From: Lysobacteraceae bacterium
Lineage (GTDB): Bacteria > Pseudomonadota > Gammaproteobacteria > Xanthomonadales > Xanthomonadaceae
Assembly: GCA_017990865.1 (NCBI GenBank)
Contig: JAGNNB010000145.1
Coordinates: forward strand, 1-7,417
Direction of reading: 5' to 3'
DNA length: 7,417 nucleotides
The position numbers and the translations under genes are program-made. Every line of letters begins with the position of its first letter. Position 1 is the first letter of the stretch. Below, piece by piece: positions 1 to 5,616 of this stretch. The notes beneath the pieces were generated by a model, which saw only the letters and a list, made by a program, of their open reading frames with translations, ran no database searches and had not been told where the DNA came from.

Positions 1-155
1 GGATAGGTCACATCGACCGACACCACGGGCGGATCGATCGCGGGCAATTCGCGCAGCGTCAGTCGCGTGTAGGCCATCGTGCCGAGCACGATCAGCAACA
101 GGCTCAGGACGACGGCGAAGACCGGGCGTTCGATCGAGACATCGGAGAGGCGCAT
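1..155 (-). CDS. RND efflux permease, N-terminal 51 codons (cut by window edge)
   Basis: This is the beginning of an inner-membrane resistance-nodulation-division (RND) transporter, which exports substrates by proton antiport as part of a tripartite pump. The reverse complement starts MRLSDVSIERPVFAVV, continues through a hydrophobic first helix (about residues 12-30, rich in V/L/I) and reaches a periplasmic segment with RELPAIDPPVVSVDVTY. This is the canonical AcrB/MexF-type N-terminus: 'I.RPVFA' before TM1, then 'LP.IDPPVVSV' entering the porter domain. The ATG at 153-155 lies only 3 nt after the TGA of the upstream adaptor gene, so translational coupling is likely, and no separate strong Shine-Dalgarno is visible. 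Family members are about 1000-1050 aa, so roughly 95% lies outside the window. The substrate cannot be told from this fragment. Confidence 0.92.
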   Translation of the reverse strand, partial: MRLSDVSIERPVFAVVLSLLLIVLGTMAYTRLTLRELPAIDPPVVSVDVTY

Positions 156-158
156 GGT

Positions 159-1418
159 TCAGCGGCCCGTCGTAGCGGGTGCGGCCGGCGCCGCTCCACC
201 GGGCACTGCTCCACCGGGCGCCGCGGCGGGAGATGCGGCAGGCGCAGCTTCGGCAGGCGCCTTCTCCGCACTTTCGGCGATCTTCGCGCCCGGGCGCAGC
301 TTGCCGGTGCCTTCCACGACGATGCGATCGCCCGCCGCCGCGCCGCTCGCGATTTCGACCCGTCCCTCGCTGCGCGCGGCGATCGTCACCGGAATTTGTT
401 CGACGCTCTCGTCGTCCTTCACGCGGTACACGAAACTTTCGCGACCGACTTGCACCACCGCGATTTCCGGCGCCAACAAGGCCTCGCGTTCGCTGCCGGC
501 CAATTCGACGTTGACCAGCATGCCGGGACGCAGCACGCGATCGACGTTGGGAAAATCCGCGCGCACCAAGGCCGCGCGCGCCACCGGGTCGAGTCGCGTG
601 TCGACGATCGACACGAGGCCGACGAACGTGCGGCCCGGATAACCGGCCACCGTGCCGGTCACACGTCCGCCTCGAGCAGCGCGACCGAGTTGCGATTCGG
701 GCAAGGGGAAATCGACGTACACTCGCTCCAGCGCGTCCAAGGTAGCGATGGCGGTGCCCGGCGTGACCAAGGCGCCCGGACTGACTTGACGCAAGCCCAG
801 CACGCCGGCGAACGGCGCGCGAATCACGCGATCGGACAATTGCGCGCGAATCTGCGCCACGCGCGCATTCGCGGCGTCGCGCGCCGCGCGCTGATTGTCG
901 AGCTGCGCGCGCGCGATGAGTTGTTGGTCGGCGAGTTCGCGCTGACGGCGGAACAGACGCTCCGCTTCGTCCGCCGCGGCTTGCGCTTCGGCCAACGCGG
1001 CCTGCTGTTGCCGCTGCGACAGCGTCACCAACGGCGCGCCCGCGGCCACGGTGTCGCCGCTGTCGAAATGCACCTGTTGCACGATCTCGCTGACTTTCGC
1101 GGTGACCGTCACCGACTCGCGCGCTTTCACCGTACCGATGGCGCTGTAGCGTTCGGCGAAACGTTCGGTACGCAAACGCAGCGTGGTGACGGCGGTGGGA
1201 CGATCGCCGCCGCCTTGACTGCCGCCAGGGCCGCCGCCAGGGCCGCCGCCAGGGCCGCCGCCCGGACCCGCGCCGCCTTTCGCGGCGGATTCGTCGCCGC
1301 CGCACGCGGTCAGCGCTGCGGTCAATGCCGCGGCCAATCCCGCAACGAAGATCCATCGCATCCACCGCCGCAGGACGAAGTGCGATGCGGATGCGGCGGA
1401 GACGGACGGATAGGCCAT
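159..1418 (-). CDS. RND efflux periplasmic adaptor (membrane fusion protein), lipoprotein
   Basis: This is the adaptor subunit of a tripartite RND pump, bridging the inner-membrane permease (next gene, 3 nt away) to an outer-membrane channel. Numbered from the ATG at 1418 (419 aa), a signal peptide ends in a lipobox L-T-A-C39, so the mature protein is probably lipid-anchored. A Gly/Pro-rich linker (about 48-71) follows. Next come the first lipoyl half (about 90-135), an Ala/Gln/Arg-rich helical hairpin (about 136-195), the second lipoyl half (RAPFAGVLGLRQVSPGALV, about 200-228), a beta-barrel (about 230-310) and the membrane-proximal domain (about 312-378). The last 35 residues are an Ala/Pro-rich tail. 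The start is uncertain: a TTG at 1436 gives 425 aa, and an ATG at 1361 gives a compact signal peptide (MRWIFVAGLAAAL). No start has a good Shine-Dalgarno. I chose 1418 because a possible -10 box lies just upstream of the TTG. The family call is secure; the substrate is unknown. Confidence 0.93.
   Translation of the reverse strand: MAYPSVSAASASHFVLRRWMRWIFVAGLAAALTAALTACGGDESAAKGGAGPGGGPGGGPGGGPGGSQGGGDRPTAVTTLRLRTERFAERYSAIGTVKARESVTVTAKVSEIVQQVHFDSGDTVAAGAPLVTLSQRQQQAALAEAQAAADEAERLFRRQRELADQQLIARAQLDNQRAARDAANARVAQIRAQLSDRVIRAPFAGVLGLRQVSPGALVTPGTAIATLDALERVYVDFPLPESQLGRAARGGRVTGTVAGYPGRTFVGLVSIVDTRLDPVARAALVRADFPNVDRVLRPGMLVNVELAGSEREALLAPEIAVVQVGRESFVYRVKDDESVEQIPVTIAARSEGRVEIASGAAAGDRIVVEGTGKLRPGAKIAESAEKAPAEAAPAASPAAAPGGAVPGGAAPAAPATTGR
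1221..1268 (-). repeat. 12-bp coding repeat giving a Gly-Pro-Gly-Gly linker
   Basis: Three perfect tandem copies of gccgccagggcc (plus-strand reading: 1221-1232, 1233-1244, 1245-1256) are followed by a degenerate fourth copy to 1268. The period is a multiple of 3, so the reading frame of the adaptor is kept and each unit adds four residues of the GPGG type. It sits between the predicted lipidated Cys and the first lipoyl half, where a flexible tether tolerates length change. Such arrays can gain or lose units by slippage. Confidence 0.85.
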
Positions 1419-1448
1419 GGGCGCGAACTTCGGCAAAAGACGCGCGAG

Positions 1449-1454
1449 ATTGTA
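1449..1454 (-). promoter_or_regulatory. possible -10 box for the efflux operon
   Basis: The minus strand reads TACAAT here, one mismatch from the sigma-70 -10 consensus. I see no acceptable -35 hexamer 16-18 nt upstream. If used, transcription would begin near 1442. That would leave a leader of about 24 nt before the ATG at 1418 and almost none before the TTG at 1436. This is weak evidence, useful mainly for choosing the adaptor start. Confidence 0.25.
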
Positions 1455-1567
1455 GAACGGACGACGTGATCCGCGGCGAAATCGCGTGCGTCACCCGCGC
1501 ATCGCAGGGTTGCGGGCGCGAATCCGCACGATTCGGCGCCGAGCCCGCGCACGACCATGACTTTCGG

Positions 1568-1606
1568 CCTATCTAATCAACCTATCTGCTCGGCCTAGCG
1601 ATGCGC
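1568..1606. repeat. three 13-bp-spaced CCTA(TCT) motifs
   Basis: CCTATCT occurs at 1568-1574 and 1581-1587, and CCTA again at 1594-1597, each exactly 13 bp apart. On the minus strand this reads as two AGATAGG motifs plus a TAGG. They lie about 150 nt upstream of the efflux adaptor start. They could be a direct-repeat operator or chance, and the local AT content is above its surroundings. Confidence 0.35.
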
Positions 1607-1761
1607 CCTCTCGACCGCACCGCTGATCGATATCGTTCGCGCGCCGTTTGGCGCATAGCGTATGAACCCGCGACACCTGGATCGCGCCGTCGGCGACGGG
1701 TGCCCGCAGCGCGACGACGCGATCGCGTTCGATGCCGCGAACGCGCGGTGAGCGCTTGCCG

Positions 1762-2280
1762 TTAGCGACGGATGCGCTCGGACGGCGCACGCTCGGGCAA
1801 GCGGCCCGTACGCGGACTGGTCGTCGTGGTTGTGGTCGTCGGCGTCGGTGCGGCCGACGGCGAACGCACCTGAATCGGCGTGCGGCTGCGGCACGTCGCC
1901 ACGACCGGGCCGGCGACGACCTGTCCGTTCGCGTCGAAGATCGCGGCCTGCACGCTACCGCCGACGATGAAATCGCCCGCGATGGCTTGCGCGCCCGCGG
2001 CGATATCGGCCGGATTGCTGTCGAAATCGAACTCGACTTCGTCGGCGGTCGCCGTCATCGGCGCATGCGTCGCCTGATGGCTGCCGGAAACGATGCGCGT
2101 GGAATACATCGCGTTCTGCGGGAACAGATTTTTGCCGTCGACCGAAATCTTGGAGCGGGCCGGCGAGCCGCGTTGTTCGCAGCGCAACCGCAATTCGGCG
2201 GCGTTCGCAGATGCGGCGACCAGCGAAAAACCGACAAGCAGCGACAACGCGGAGAGAATGGAAAGCTTCGGGGGAACCAT
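1762..2280 (-). CDS. exported protein of unknown function with Thr-rich C-terminal tail
   Basis: I do not recognise a characterised family. The 172-aa product has a Sec signal peptide (about residues 1-27) with a hydrophobic core, LSALSLLVGFSLVAAS, and a likely signal-peptidase I site ANA27/A28. The mature domain (about 28-132) is rich in beta-type residues and holds just two cysteines, C34 and C130, near its two ends, which suggests one disulfide closing the fold. It contains the acidic stretch EVEFDFDSNPADI. After C130 the chain turns low-complexity: PTPTTTTTTTSP (about 145-156), then an Arg/Pro-rich end. The start is well supported: AGGAG at 2287-2291 lies 6 nt before the ATG. It diverges from the plus-strand membrane gene, with 161 nt between the starts. 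It is probably periplasmic or secreted. Confidence 0.8.
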   Translation of the reverse strand: MVPPKLSILSALSLLVGFSLVAASANAAELRLRCEQRGSPARSKISVDGKNLFPQNAMYSTRIVSGSHQATHAPMTATADEVEFDFDSNPADIAAGAQAIAGDFIVGGSVQAAIFDANGQVVAGPVVATCRSRTPIQVRSPSAAPTPTTTTTTTSPRTGRLPERAPSERIRR

Positions 2281-2441
2281 AACGCACTCCTGTAAGTGCC
2301 ATGCAGCGTGGCGAAATCGGGGCTGCCCATGGAAAACGCGCCAGTGCCCGCTTTATTCCCTTCGCTCGTCGCTGGGCGAGTACGCAGCGGCGCGGTCGGT
2401 GGCGTACCATCGCCGGACCGCAAACTCCGACCGGAAGCCCG
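2281..2441. promoter_or_regulatory. divergent intergenic region, presumed promoters
   Basis: These 161 nt separate two divergent start codons and so should hold both promoters. I can see the strong Shine-Dalgarno (AGGAG, 2287-2291) of the minus-strand gene and a modest GGAAG (2433-2437) for the plus-strand gene. No -35/-10 pair on either strand is good enough to name. An in-frame upstream ATG at 2301 would extend the plus-strand protein by 47 Arg-rich residues unlike a membrane-protein start. Confidence 0.4.
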
Positions 2442-3065
2442 ATGGCGCCCTCATCGCGCAATCTGATCCTCGCCAACGCGTTCACGCTGGTCTTGGCCCT
2501 GGTGTTCGACTGGGAAGCCGGTTGGCTGCTGTGGACCTACTGGGTCCAGAGCCTCGTCGTCGGCTGGTACGCGCGCAAGCGCATGCTGACGGTGGCGCGG
2601 TTCAGCACGGAAGGGTTTACTTCCAACGGCCAACGCGTTCCGGAAAACGAAAGCGGCAAACGTTCGACCGCGAATTTCTTCGCCCTGCACTACGGCGGCT
2701 TCCATCTCGCGTATCTCGTCTTCCTGGCGTCCCAACATCGCGTGGACGGCTGGCGAGACTTATCGATTCTGCTCGCGTGCGGCGTGTCGTTCTTGTATTC
2801 GCAGCGCGCGACCTACGCGGCGCAGCACGCCTCGGACCTGCGCGGGAAACCCAACCTGGGCGCGTTGATGTTCACGCCCTATCTGCGCGTCGTGCCGATG
2901 CATCTGGCGATCATGTTCGGCGGCGGCATGGAAGCCGGGCCGGCGCTGATGATCGTGTTCACCGCGTTGAAAACGGTGTCGGACATCGGCCTGGATGCGA
3001 TCGACCGCCGAATGGCGGCCAAGAGCGCCGACAAAACATCGACGCTGCCGCGCGTGGTGGAGTAA
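2442..3065 (+). CDS. polytopic inner-membrane protein, DUF6498-like
   Basis: This is a 207-aa integral membrane protein and the only plus-strand gene here. Hydrophobic segments are seen at about residues 8-23, 27-43, 78-97, 107-121, 144-161 and 166-184, giving five or six helices. The first pair (FDWEAGWLLWTYWVQSLVV followed by GWYARKRML) and the later F-x-x-HYGGFHLAYLVFL resemble the pattern I associate with DUF6498, in which a 'YW.E....G' helix is followed by an 'F.HYG.F' helix. No function is established for that family to my knowledge. The start at 2442 was chosen because the hydrophobic core begins right after it and GGAAG lies 4 nt upstream. The C-terminal 20 residues are charged and probably cytoplasmic. 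It converges on the 197-aa gene, with a tandem repeat filling the gap. Confidence 0.75.
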   Translation: MAPSSRNLILANAFTLVLALVFDWEAGWLLWTYWVQSLVVGWYARKRMLTVARFSTEGFTSNGQRVPENESGKRSTANFFALHYGGFHLAYLVFLASQHRVDGWRDLSILLACGVSFLYSQRATYAAQHASDLRGKPNLGALMFTPYLRVVPMHLAIMFGGGMEAGPALMIVFTALKTVSDIGLDAIDRRMAAKSADKTSTLPRVVE

Positions 3066-3094
3066 CGCGCGAAACCGCGATCGGATGCGCAAGC

Positions 3095-3112
3095 CAGATC
3101 GCGAACGATCTG
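3095..3112 (+). terminator. hairpin 30 nt after the DUF6498-like gene
   Basis: CAGATCG-CGAA-CGATCTG is a perfect 7-bp stem with a 4-nt loop. It starts 30 nt after the TAA of the plus-strand membrane gene and abuts the first unit of the 14-bp repeat array. There is no U-tract, so it is not a textbook intrinsic terminator. It may end or stabilise the transcript. Confidence 0.35.
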
Positions 3113-3237
3113 CGCAGATTGATGAGCGCAGATTGGCCAGCTCAGAGTAGCAAGCTCAGATTGAGCGGCTGAAATTGATGGGCTGAGATTGATCGACTCA
3201 GACCGATCGGCGCGAACCGCTCAGCGCGGATTGATCG
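3112..3237. repeat. degenerate 14-bp tandem repeat, nine units in register
   Basis: Nine consecutive 14-bp units start at 3112, 3126, 3140, 3154, 3168, 3182, 3196, 3210 and 3224 with no indels. The consensus is GCTCAGATTGATCG. By eye the units match it at 11, 10, 8, 13, 11, 13, 11, 7 and 12 of 14 positions. A period of 14 does not preserve frame, so the array is not a protein repeat. Unit 4 contains the small palindrome GCTCA-GAT-TGAGC (3154-3166), and CTGAG/CTCAG pairs between units allow further hairpins, for example 3183-3201. Unit 8 carries the stop codon of the minus-strand 197-aa gene and unit 9 encodes its last residues. It may act as a bidirectional terminator or spacer between the convergent genes. 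Confidence 0.85.
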
Positions 3238-3814
3238 CGAACAACGCCACGCGGCCGGCCTGCTTTCTCGCCCAAACGACGCCATCGCCGATCATCGCGC
3301 CCTCGTCGCGGCAAAACACGGCCGCCGGATCGGCATCGAGAATCGCTTGGCGCGTCGCACCGGGGAACACCCGCGCGTACTGTTTCCGCAACGCCGCCGC
3401 GTTCGCGATCTTCAGCGGCTTCTTGCCGCTGCGGTTCACGCGCAGCGGGAATTCCACCAGCGGCGCGAGCCGTCCGGCGTCGTTCATTTCGACCGCCTGC
3501 GTCAGCGCGCCGAAGAACGCGTGGAAATCGTCGTAGCTGCCGGTTTCGGCGCTGCAGGTCGACTCGGACACCAGCATGCCGGATGCGTTTTCGACCGAGA
3601 CCATGTCGATCGCGCCCTGTTCGCGCACGCTGCCGTCATCGCCGTGCACGGCCGCATGGTTTTGGCGTTCGACCAGCACGCGGCCGTTTTTCGCGGGGAT
3701 GGTGCGAACCGCGGGATCCTCGTGCGCCGAGGCTGCGCTCGCGAAAAGAGTCAACGACAAAGCGCAGGCCGCGACGGTGCAGCGGCGTGCGAAGACGAAA
3801 TGTTGCAGCGACAT
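3221..3814 (-). CDS. exported protein of unknown function, possible NTF2-like fold
   Basis: This 197-aa product has a Sec signal peptide: Arg-rich n-region, hydrophobic core at about residues 14-27, and cleavage at ASA30/H31. After a polar N-terminal segment with one Cys (C87), the domain at about 95-195 begins with DFHAFFGALTQAVEMND. It includes LVEFPLRVN (119-127), a KIANAAALRKQYARVF helix (135-150), C168 and a closing strand pair, GAMIGDGVVWAR followed by GRVALFAINPR. This helix-then-strands order, with 'FPL' and 'MIGDG..W', is what I associate with small periplasmic proteins of the NTF2/SnoaL-like type, but that is tentative. C87 and C168 could form a disulfide. The Shine-Dalgarno is weak (GGGA, 10 nt upstream). 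The extreme 3' end is built from the 14-bp repeat. It lies 104 nt downstream of the aldolase on the same strand, with two hairpins between them. Confidence 0.8.
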   Translation of the reverse strand: MSLQHFVFARRCTVAACALSLTLFASAASAHEDPAVRTIPAKNGRVLVERQNHAAVHGDDGSVREQGAIDMVSVENASGMLVSESTCSAETGSYDDFHAFFGALTQAVEMNDAGRLAPLVEFPLRVNRSGKKPLKIANAAALRKQYARVFPGATRQAILDADPAAVFCRDEGAMIGDGVVWARKQAGRVALFAINPR

Positions 3815-3836
3815 GCGTTCGAATTCCCGTCTGTTG

Positions 3837-3864
3837 AAAACCCGGCCCGCACATCCCTGTGCGG
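3837..3864 (-). terminator. probable terminator of the aldolase gene
   Basis: On the minus strand, CCGCACA-GGGA-TGTGCGG (3847-3864) forms a perfect 7-bp GC-rich stem with a 4-nt loop. GCCGGG and a short TTTT (3837-3840) follow. The T-run is short and 6 nt from the stem, so efficiency may be modest. It lies about 55 nt after the aldolase stop and about 33 nt before the start of the next gene on that strand. Confidence 0.45.
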
Positions 3865-3870
3865 ACGCTC

Positions 3871-3888
3871 ACCGACGCGCGCGTCGGT
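3871..3888. repeat. perfect 18-bp palindrome downstream of the aldolase
   Basis: ACCGACGCG is followed immediately by its reverse complement CGCGTCGGT. It is 30 nt past the aldolase stop and just before the terminator-like hairpin. As RNA it would be a stem with the innermost bases unpaired. As DNA it has the symmetry of a dimeric regulator site for the downstream 197-aa gene. Sequence alone does not separate the two readings. Confidence 0.5.
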
Positions 3889-3918
3889 GTCGAGCTAATC
3901 ACTATCGAGCGAAGCGGA

Positions 3919-4923
3919 TCAGCCTTCCCACGTTCCGAGGGCAGCCATACCGTTGTCGCGGGCGCGGGCGTAGACGGTGTCTTGCGCCTTCGCGAAGTTG
4001 GCGACGAGGTCTTGCGACCAAATCTTCAGCGCGGCCGATTGCATGGCGCGGCCGTACGAGAACGACAGCGGCCACGGCAGCGGGCCCATCTGGTTCATCG
4101 CATTGAGATGCGCGGTCGCGTCTTCGTCGTTCTGGCCGCCGGAGAGGAACACGATGCCCGGCAGAATCGCCGGTACCGCCGACTTCAAGCACATCACCGT
4201 GCTTTCGGCCACTTCGTCCACCGAGGCCTGCTCGGCGCAATCCTTACCGGACACCACCATCGAGGCTTTGAGGATCGTGCCTTCCAGCATCACGTTGAAC
4301 TGGTACAGCGCATCGAACAGCGCGCGCAGCGTGACTTCGGTGACTTCGTAACAGGTTTCGATATCGTGGTCGCCGTCCATCAACACTTCGGGCTCCACCA
4401 TCGGCACCAAACCGCATTCCTGGCACAGCGCGGCGTAGCGCGCGAGCGCATGGGCGTTGGCGTCGATGCAGGCGCTGGACGGCGCGTCTTCGCTGATGGT
4501 GATGACCGCGCGCCACTTGGCGAACCTCGCGCCGAGCTTGGCGTATTCCTTCAAACGGTCGCGCAGACCGTCGAGGCCTTCGGTGACCACTTCGCCCGGG
4601 AAACCGGCCAGCGCGTGCGTGCCCTTATCGACCTTGATGCCCGGGATGATGCCGTTGTCCATCATCACCTTGGTGAACGGCACGCCGTCCTTGGTGGACT
4701 GACGGATGGTTTCGTCGAACAGAATGGCGCCGGAAATGTGCTCGTTGAGTTTCGGCGTGGTCAGCAACAACTCGCGATACGCGCGACGATTTTCTTCGGT
4801 GTTGGGAATGCCCACCGACTCGAAACGCTTGGCGATGGTGCTGTTGGATTCGTCGATGGCGATGATGCCCTTACCCGGCGCGACCATCGCGCGGGCGGTT
4901 TCGGCAAGCTGTTCGATGCTCAT
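3919..4923 (-). CDS. class I fructose-bisphosphate aldolase (EC 4.1.2.13)
   Basis: This cytosolic enzyme of glycolysis and gluconeogenesis cleaves fructose 1,6-bisphosphate to glyceraldehyde 3-phosphate and dihydroxyacetone phosphate by a Schiff-base mechanism without metal. At 334 aa it matches the eukaryote-like class I family. Visible active-site motifs are AIDES with D24, GIKVDKG with K97, FAKWR with K136, VEPEVL with E177/E179, LEGTILKASMV with Schiff-base K219, SGGQ (261-264) in the phosphate site, and SFSYGRA with R292. These correspond to rabbit D33, K107, K146, E187/E189, K229 and R303. It ends in TWEG rather than the C-terminal Tyr of animal enzymes. The start at 4923 is preferred to an upstream in-frame ATG (4995): AGGA lies 7 nt before it and the extension crosses the promoter. 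Bacterial copies are variously labelled fbaB or fda, so I give no symbol. All key residues are intact. Confidence 0.97.
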   Translation of the reverse strand: MSIEQLAETARAMVAPGKGIIAIDESNSTIAKRFESVGIPNTEENRRAYRELLLTTPKLNEHISGAILFDETIRQSTKDGVPFTKVMMDNGIIPGIKVDKGTHALAGFPGEVVTEGLDGLRDRLKEYAKLGARFAKWRAVITISEDAPSSACIDANAHALARYAALCQECGLVPMVEPEVLMDGDHDIETCYEVTEVTLRALFDALYQFNVMLEGTILKASMVVSGKDCAEQASVDEVAESTVMCLKSAVPAILPGIVFLSGGQNDEDATAHLNAMNQMGPLPWPLSFSYGRAMQSAALKIWSQDLVANFAKAQDTVYARARDNGMAALGTWEG

Positions 4924-4963
4924 GGGGGTGTCCTGAGGTGGGGCGGGCGGCGGGAAAACGCGC

Positions 4964-4969
4964 ATTATA
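4964..4969 (-). promoter_or_regulatory. -10 box of the aldolase promoter
   Basis: The minus strand carries a perfect sigma-70 -10 hexamer, TATAAT, in the context GAGTATAATGCG. The -35 region 16-18 nt upstream is poor (around GGGTTC/GGTTCG). Predicted transcription starts near 4957, giving a leader of about 33 nt that contains the Shine-Dalgarno AGGA (4931-4934). The promoter lies inside the in-frame 5' extension of the aldolase frame, which supports the shorter protein. Confidence 0.65.
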
Positions 4970-5058
4970 CTCGCTTGGAACAGGCCGAACCCCATTTAAA
5001 ATCAAACGGTTGCCTTCCGAAAACCGGGTCGGCGCGGGCGGTCCATCGCTCGAACGCC

Positions 5059-5090
5059 GCACGGCCCCGGGCACCTGCCCGAGGCCGTGC
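5059..5090 (-). terminator. long GC-rich hairpin after the 157-aa gene
   Basis: GCACGGCC (5059-5066) pairs with GGCCGTGC (5083-5090). After one C/A mismatch, CGGGCA (5068-5073) faces TGCCCG (5076-5081). The result is a very stable, nearly continuous stem of about 13 bp. It lies 26 nt after the stop of the minus-strand 157-aa gene and upstream of the aldolase promoter. No U-tract follows, so it may act as a Rho-assisted terminator or a 3'-end stabiliser. Confidence 0.5.
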
Positions 5091-5116
5091 GCGACGCTCG
5101 TCGGAACGCGACGACG

Positions 5117-5590
5117 TCAAAGCGGGCAAAGCTGCTGCAGTTCGTAGTGCTGCAATTCGCTCGGCACGATGCCGTAGCCCAAGCCCTGGGTCAGGCCCTG
5201 CGCATCGACATAGGACACTTCGATCGAGACGCGCGGGTAATCGCCGATCGACACCGCGCCATGGATGCTTTTCGCCCCGGTGCGCAGGTTGTAGCTGTCG
5301 ATCGCGGTTTTGAAACGCGAATTGGCCACCGAATTGCTGGTCAACGTCCGCAACGAACGCAAATTGGTGTCGAACACGAATTCGATGTTCGTCGGGCCGT
5401 AGGTGTTGACGTTGGTCGGGTAATACGCCGGCTTCGAACTCCAGTAATGGTTGACGATGCGCTGCTGGCATTGCTGCAGGTTCGGCATGGAAGTCAGCGC
5501 ATTGACGCGACCGAGCGATTGCCAATTCGCGGCCGATGCGCTGCCGACGAACGACGCTGCGATGATGGCCGCGACCAGGTACTTCTTCAT
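5117..5590 (-). CDS. small exported protein of unknown function
   Basis: I do not recognise the family. The 157-aa product starts MKKYLVAAIIAASFVGSASA, a textbook Sec signal peptide with cleavage after ASA20, leaving a mature protein of about 137 residues. It has two cysteines only, C41 and C155 (third from the end), placed to tie the C-terminus back to the N-terminal part. The sequence is rich in Asn, Tyr, Ser and Thr, with little Ala for this genome, and has alternating polar/hydrophobic stretches (RVSIEVSYVDAQ) suggesting beta structure. The start is strongly supported: AGGAG at 5598-5602 with a 7-nt spacer. Translation is probably efficient. The leader carries two overlapping hairpins, and a strong hairpin follows the stop, so it reads as a single-gene transcript. 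It is likely periplasmic or secreted. Confidence 0.82.
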   Translation of the reverse strand: MKKYLVAAIIAASFVGSASAANWQSLGRVNALTSMPNLQQCQQRIVNHYWSSKPAYYPTNVNTYGPTNIEFVFDTNLRSLRTLTSNSVANSRFKTAIDSYNLRTGAKSIHGAVSIGDYPRVSIEVSYVDAQGLTQGLGYGIVPSELQHYELQQLCPL

Positions 5591-5616
5591 TCAAAAACTC
5601 CTTCTTCATGGTTGAA

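Larger units (their letters stand above)
1419..1761. other. intergenic stretch between the efflux operon and the 172-aa gene
   Basis: These 343 nt contain no ORF with a convincing product. A 73-aa minus-strand frame (1569-1790) overlaps the end of the neighbouring gene and is basic and featureless. Visible structures are a short hairpin CCGTC-GGC-GACGG (1687-1699) and another, GCGCC-GTTT-GGCGC (1641-1654). Both lie downstream of the 172-aa gene and neither has a T-run. A 13-bp-spaced CCTA repeat lies at 1568-1606 and a candidate -10 box at 1449-1454. The stretch probably holds the 3' end of one transcript and the control region of the efflux operon. Confidence 0.5.

Noticed and set aside
396..1469. 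357-aa plus-strand open frame opposite the efflux adaptor
   Set aside because: It lies antisense to a clearly recognisable adaptor. Its composition is Arg/His/Gly-rich with no domain, as is usual for shadow frames in GC-rich DNA.
1569..1790. 73-aa minus-strand frame overlapping the end of the 172-aa gene
   Set aside because: It is basic, with no signal, domain or ribosome-binding site, and overlaps a better-supported gene in another frame.
2301..2441. 47-residue N-terminal extension of the plus-strand membrane protein
   Set aside because: The extension is basic and featureless, starts within the leader of the divergent gene, and the hydrophobic core begins right after the ATG at 2442.
3112..3237. 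14-bp repeats considered as a CRISPR array
   Set aside because: The units are contiguous with no spacers and far too short, and no cas genes are nearby.
4924..4995. 24-residue N-terminal extension of the aldolase
   Set aside because: It crosses the TATAAT box and lacks the Shine-Dalgarno present at the shorter start. The family normally begins near the shorter N-terminus.
3859..5313. 484-aa plus-strand open frame, the longest in the window
   Set aside because: It is antisense to the intact class I aldolase and to part of the 157-aa gene. It has no recognisable domain, and its length is explained by GC-rich codon structure on the opposite strand.
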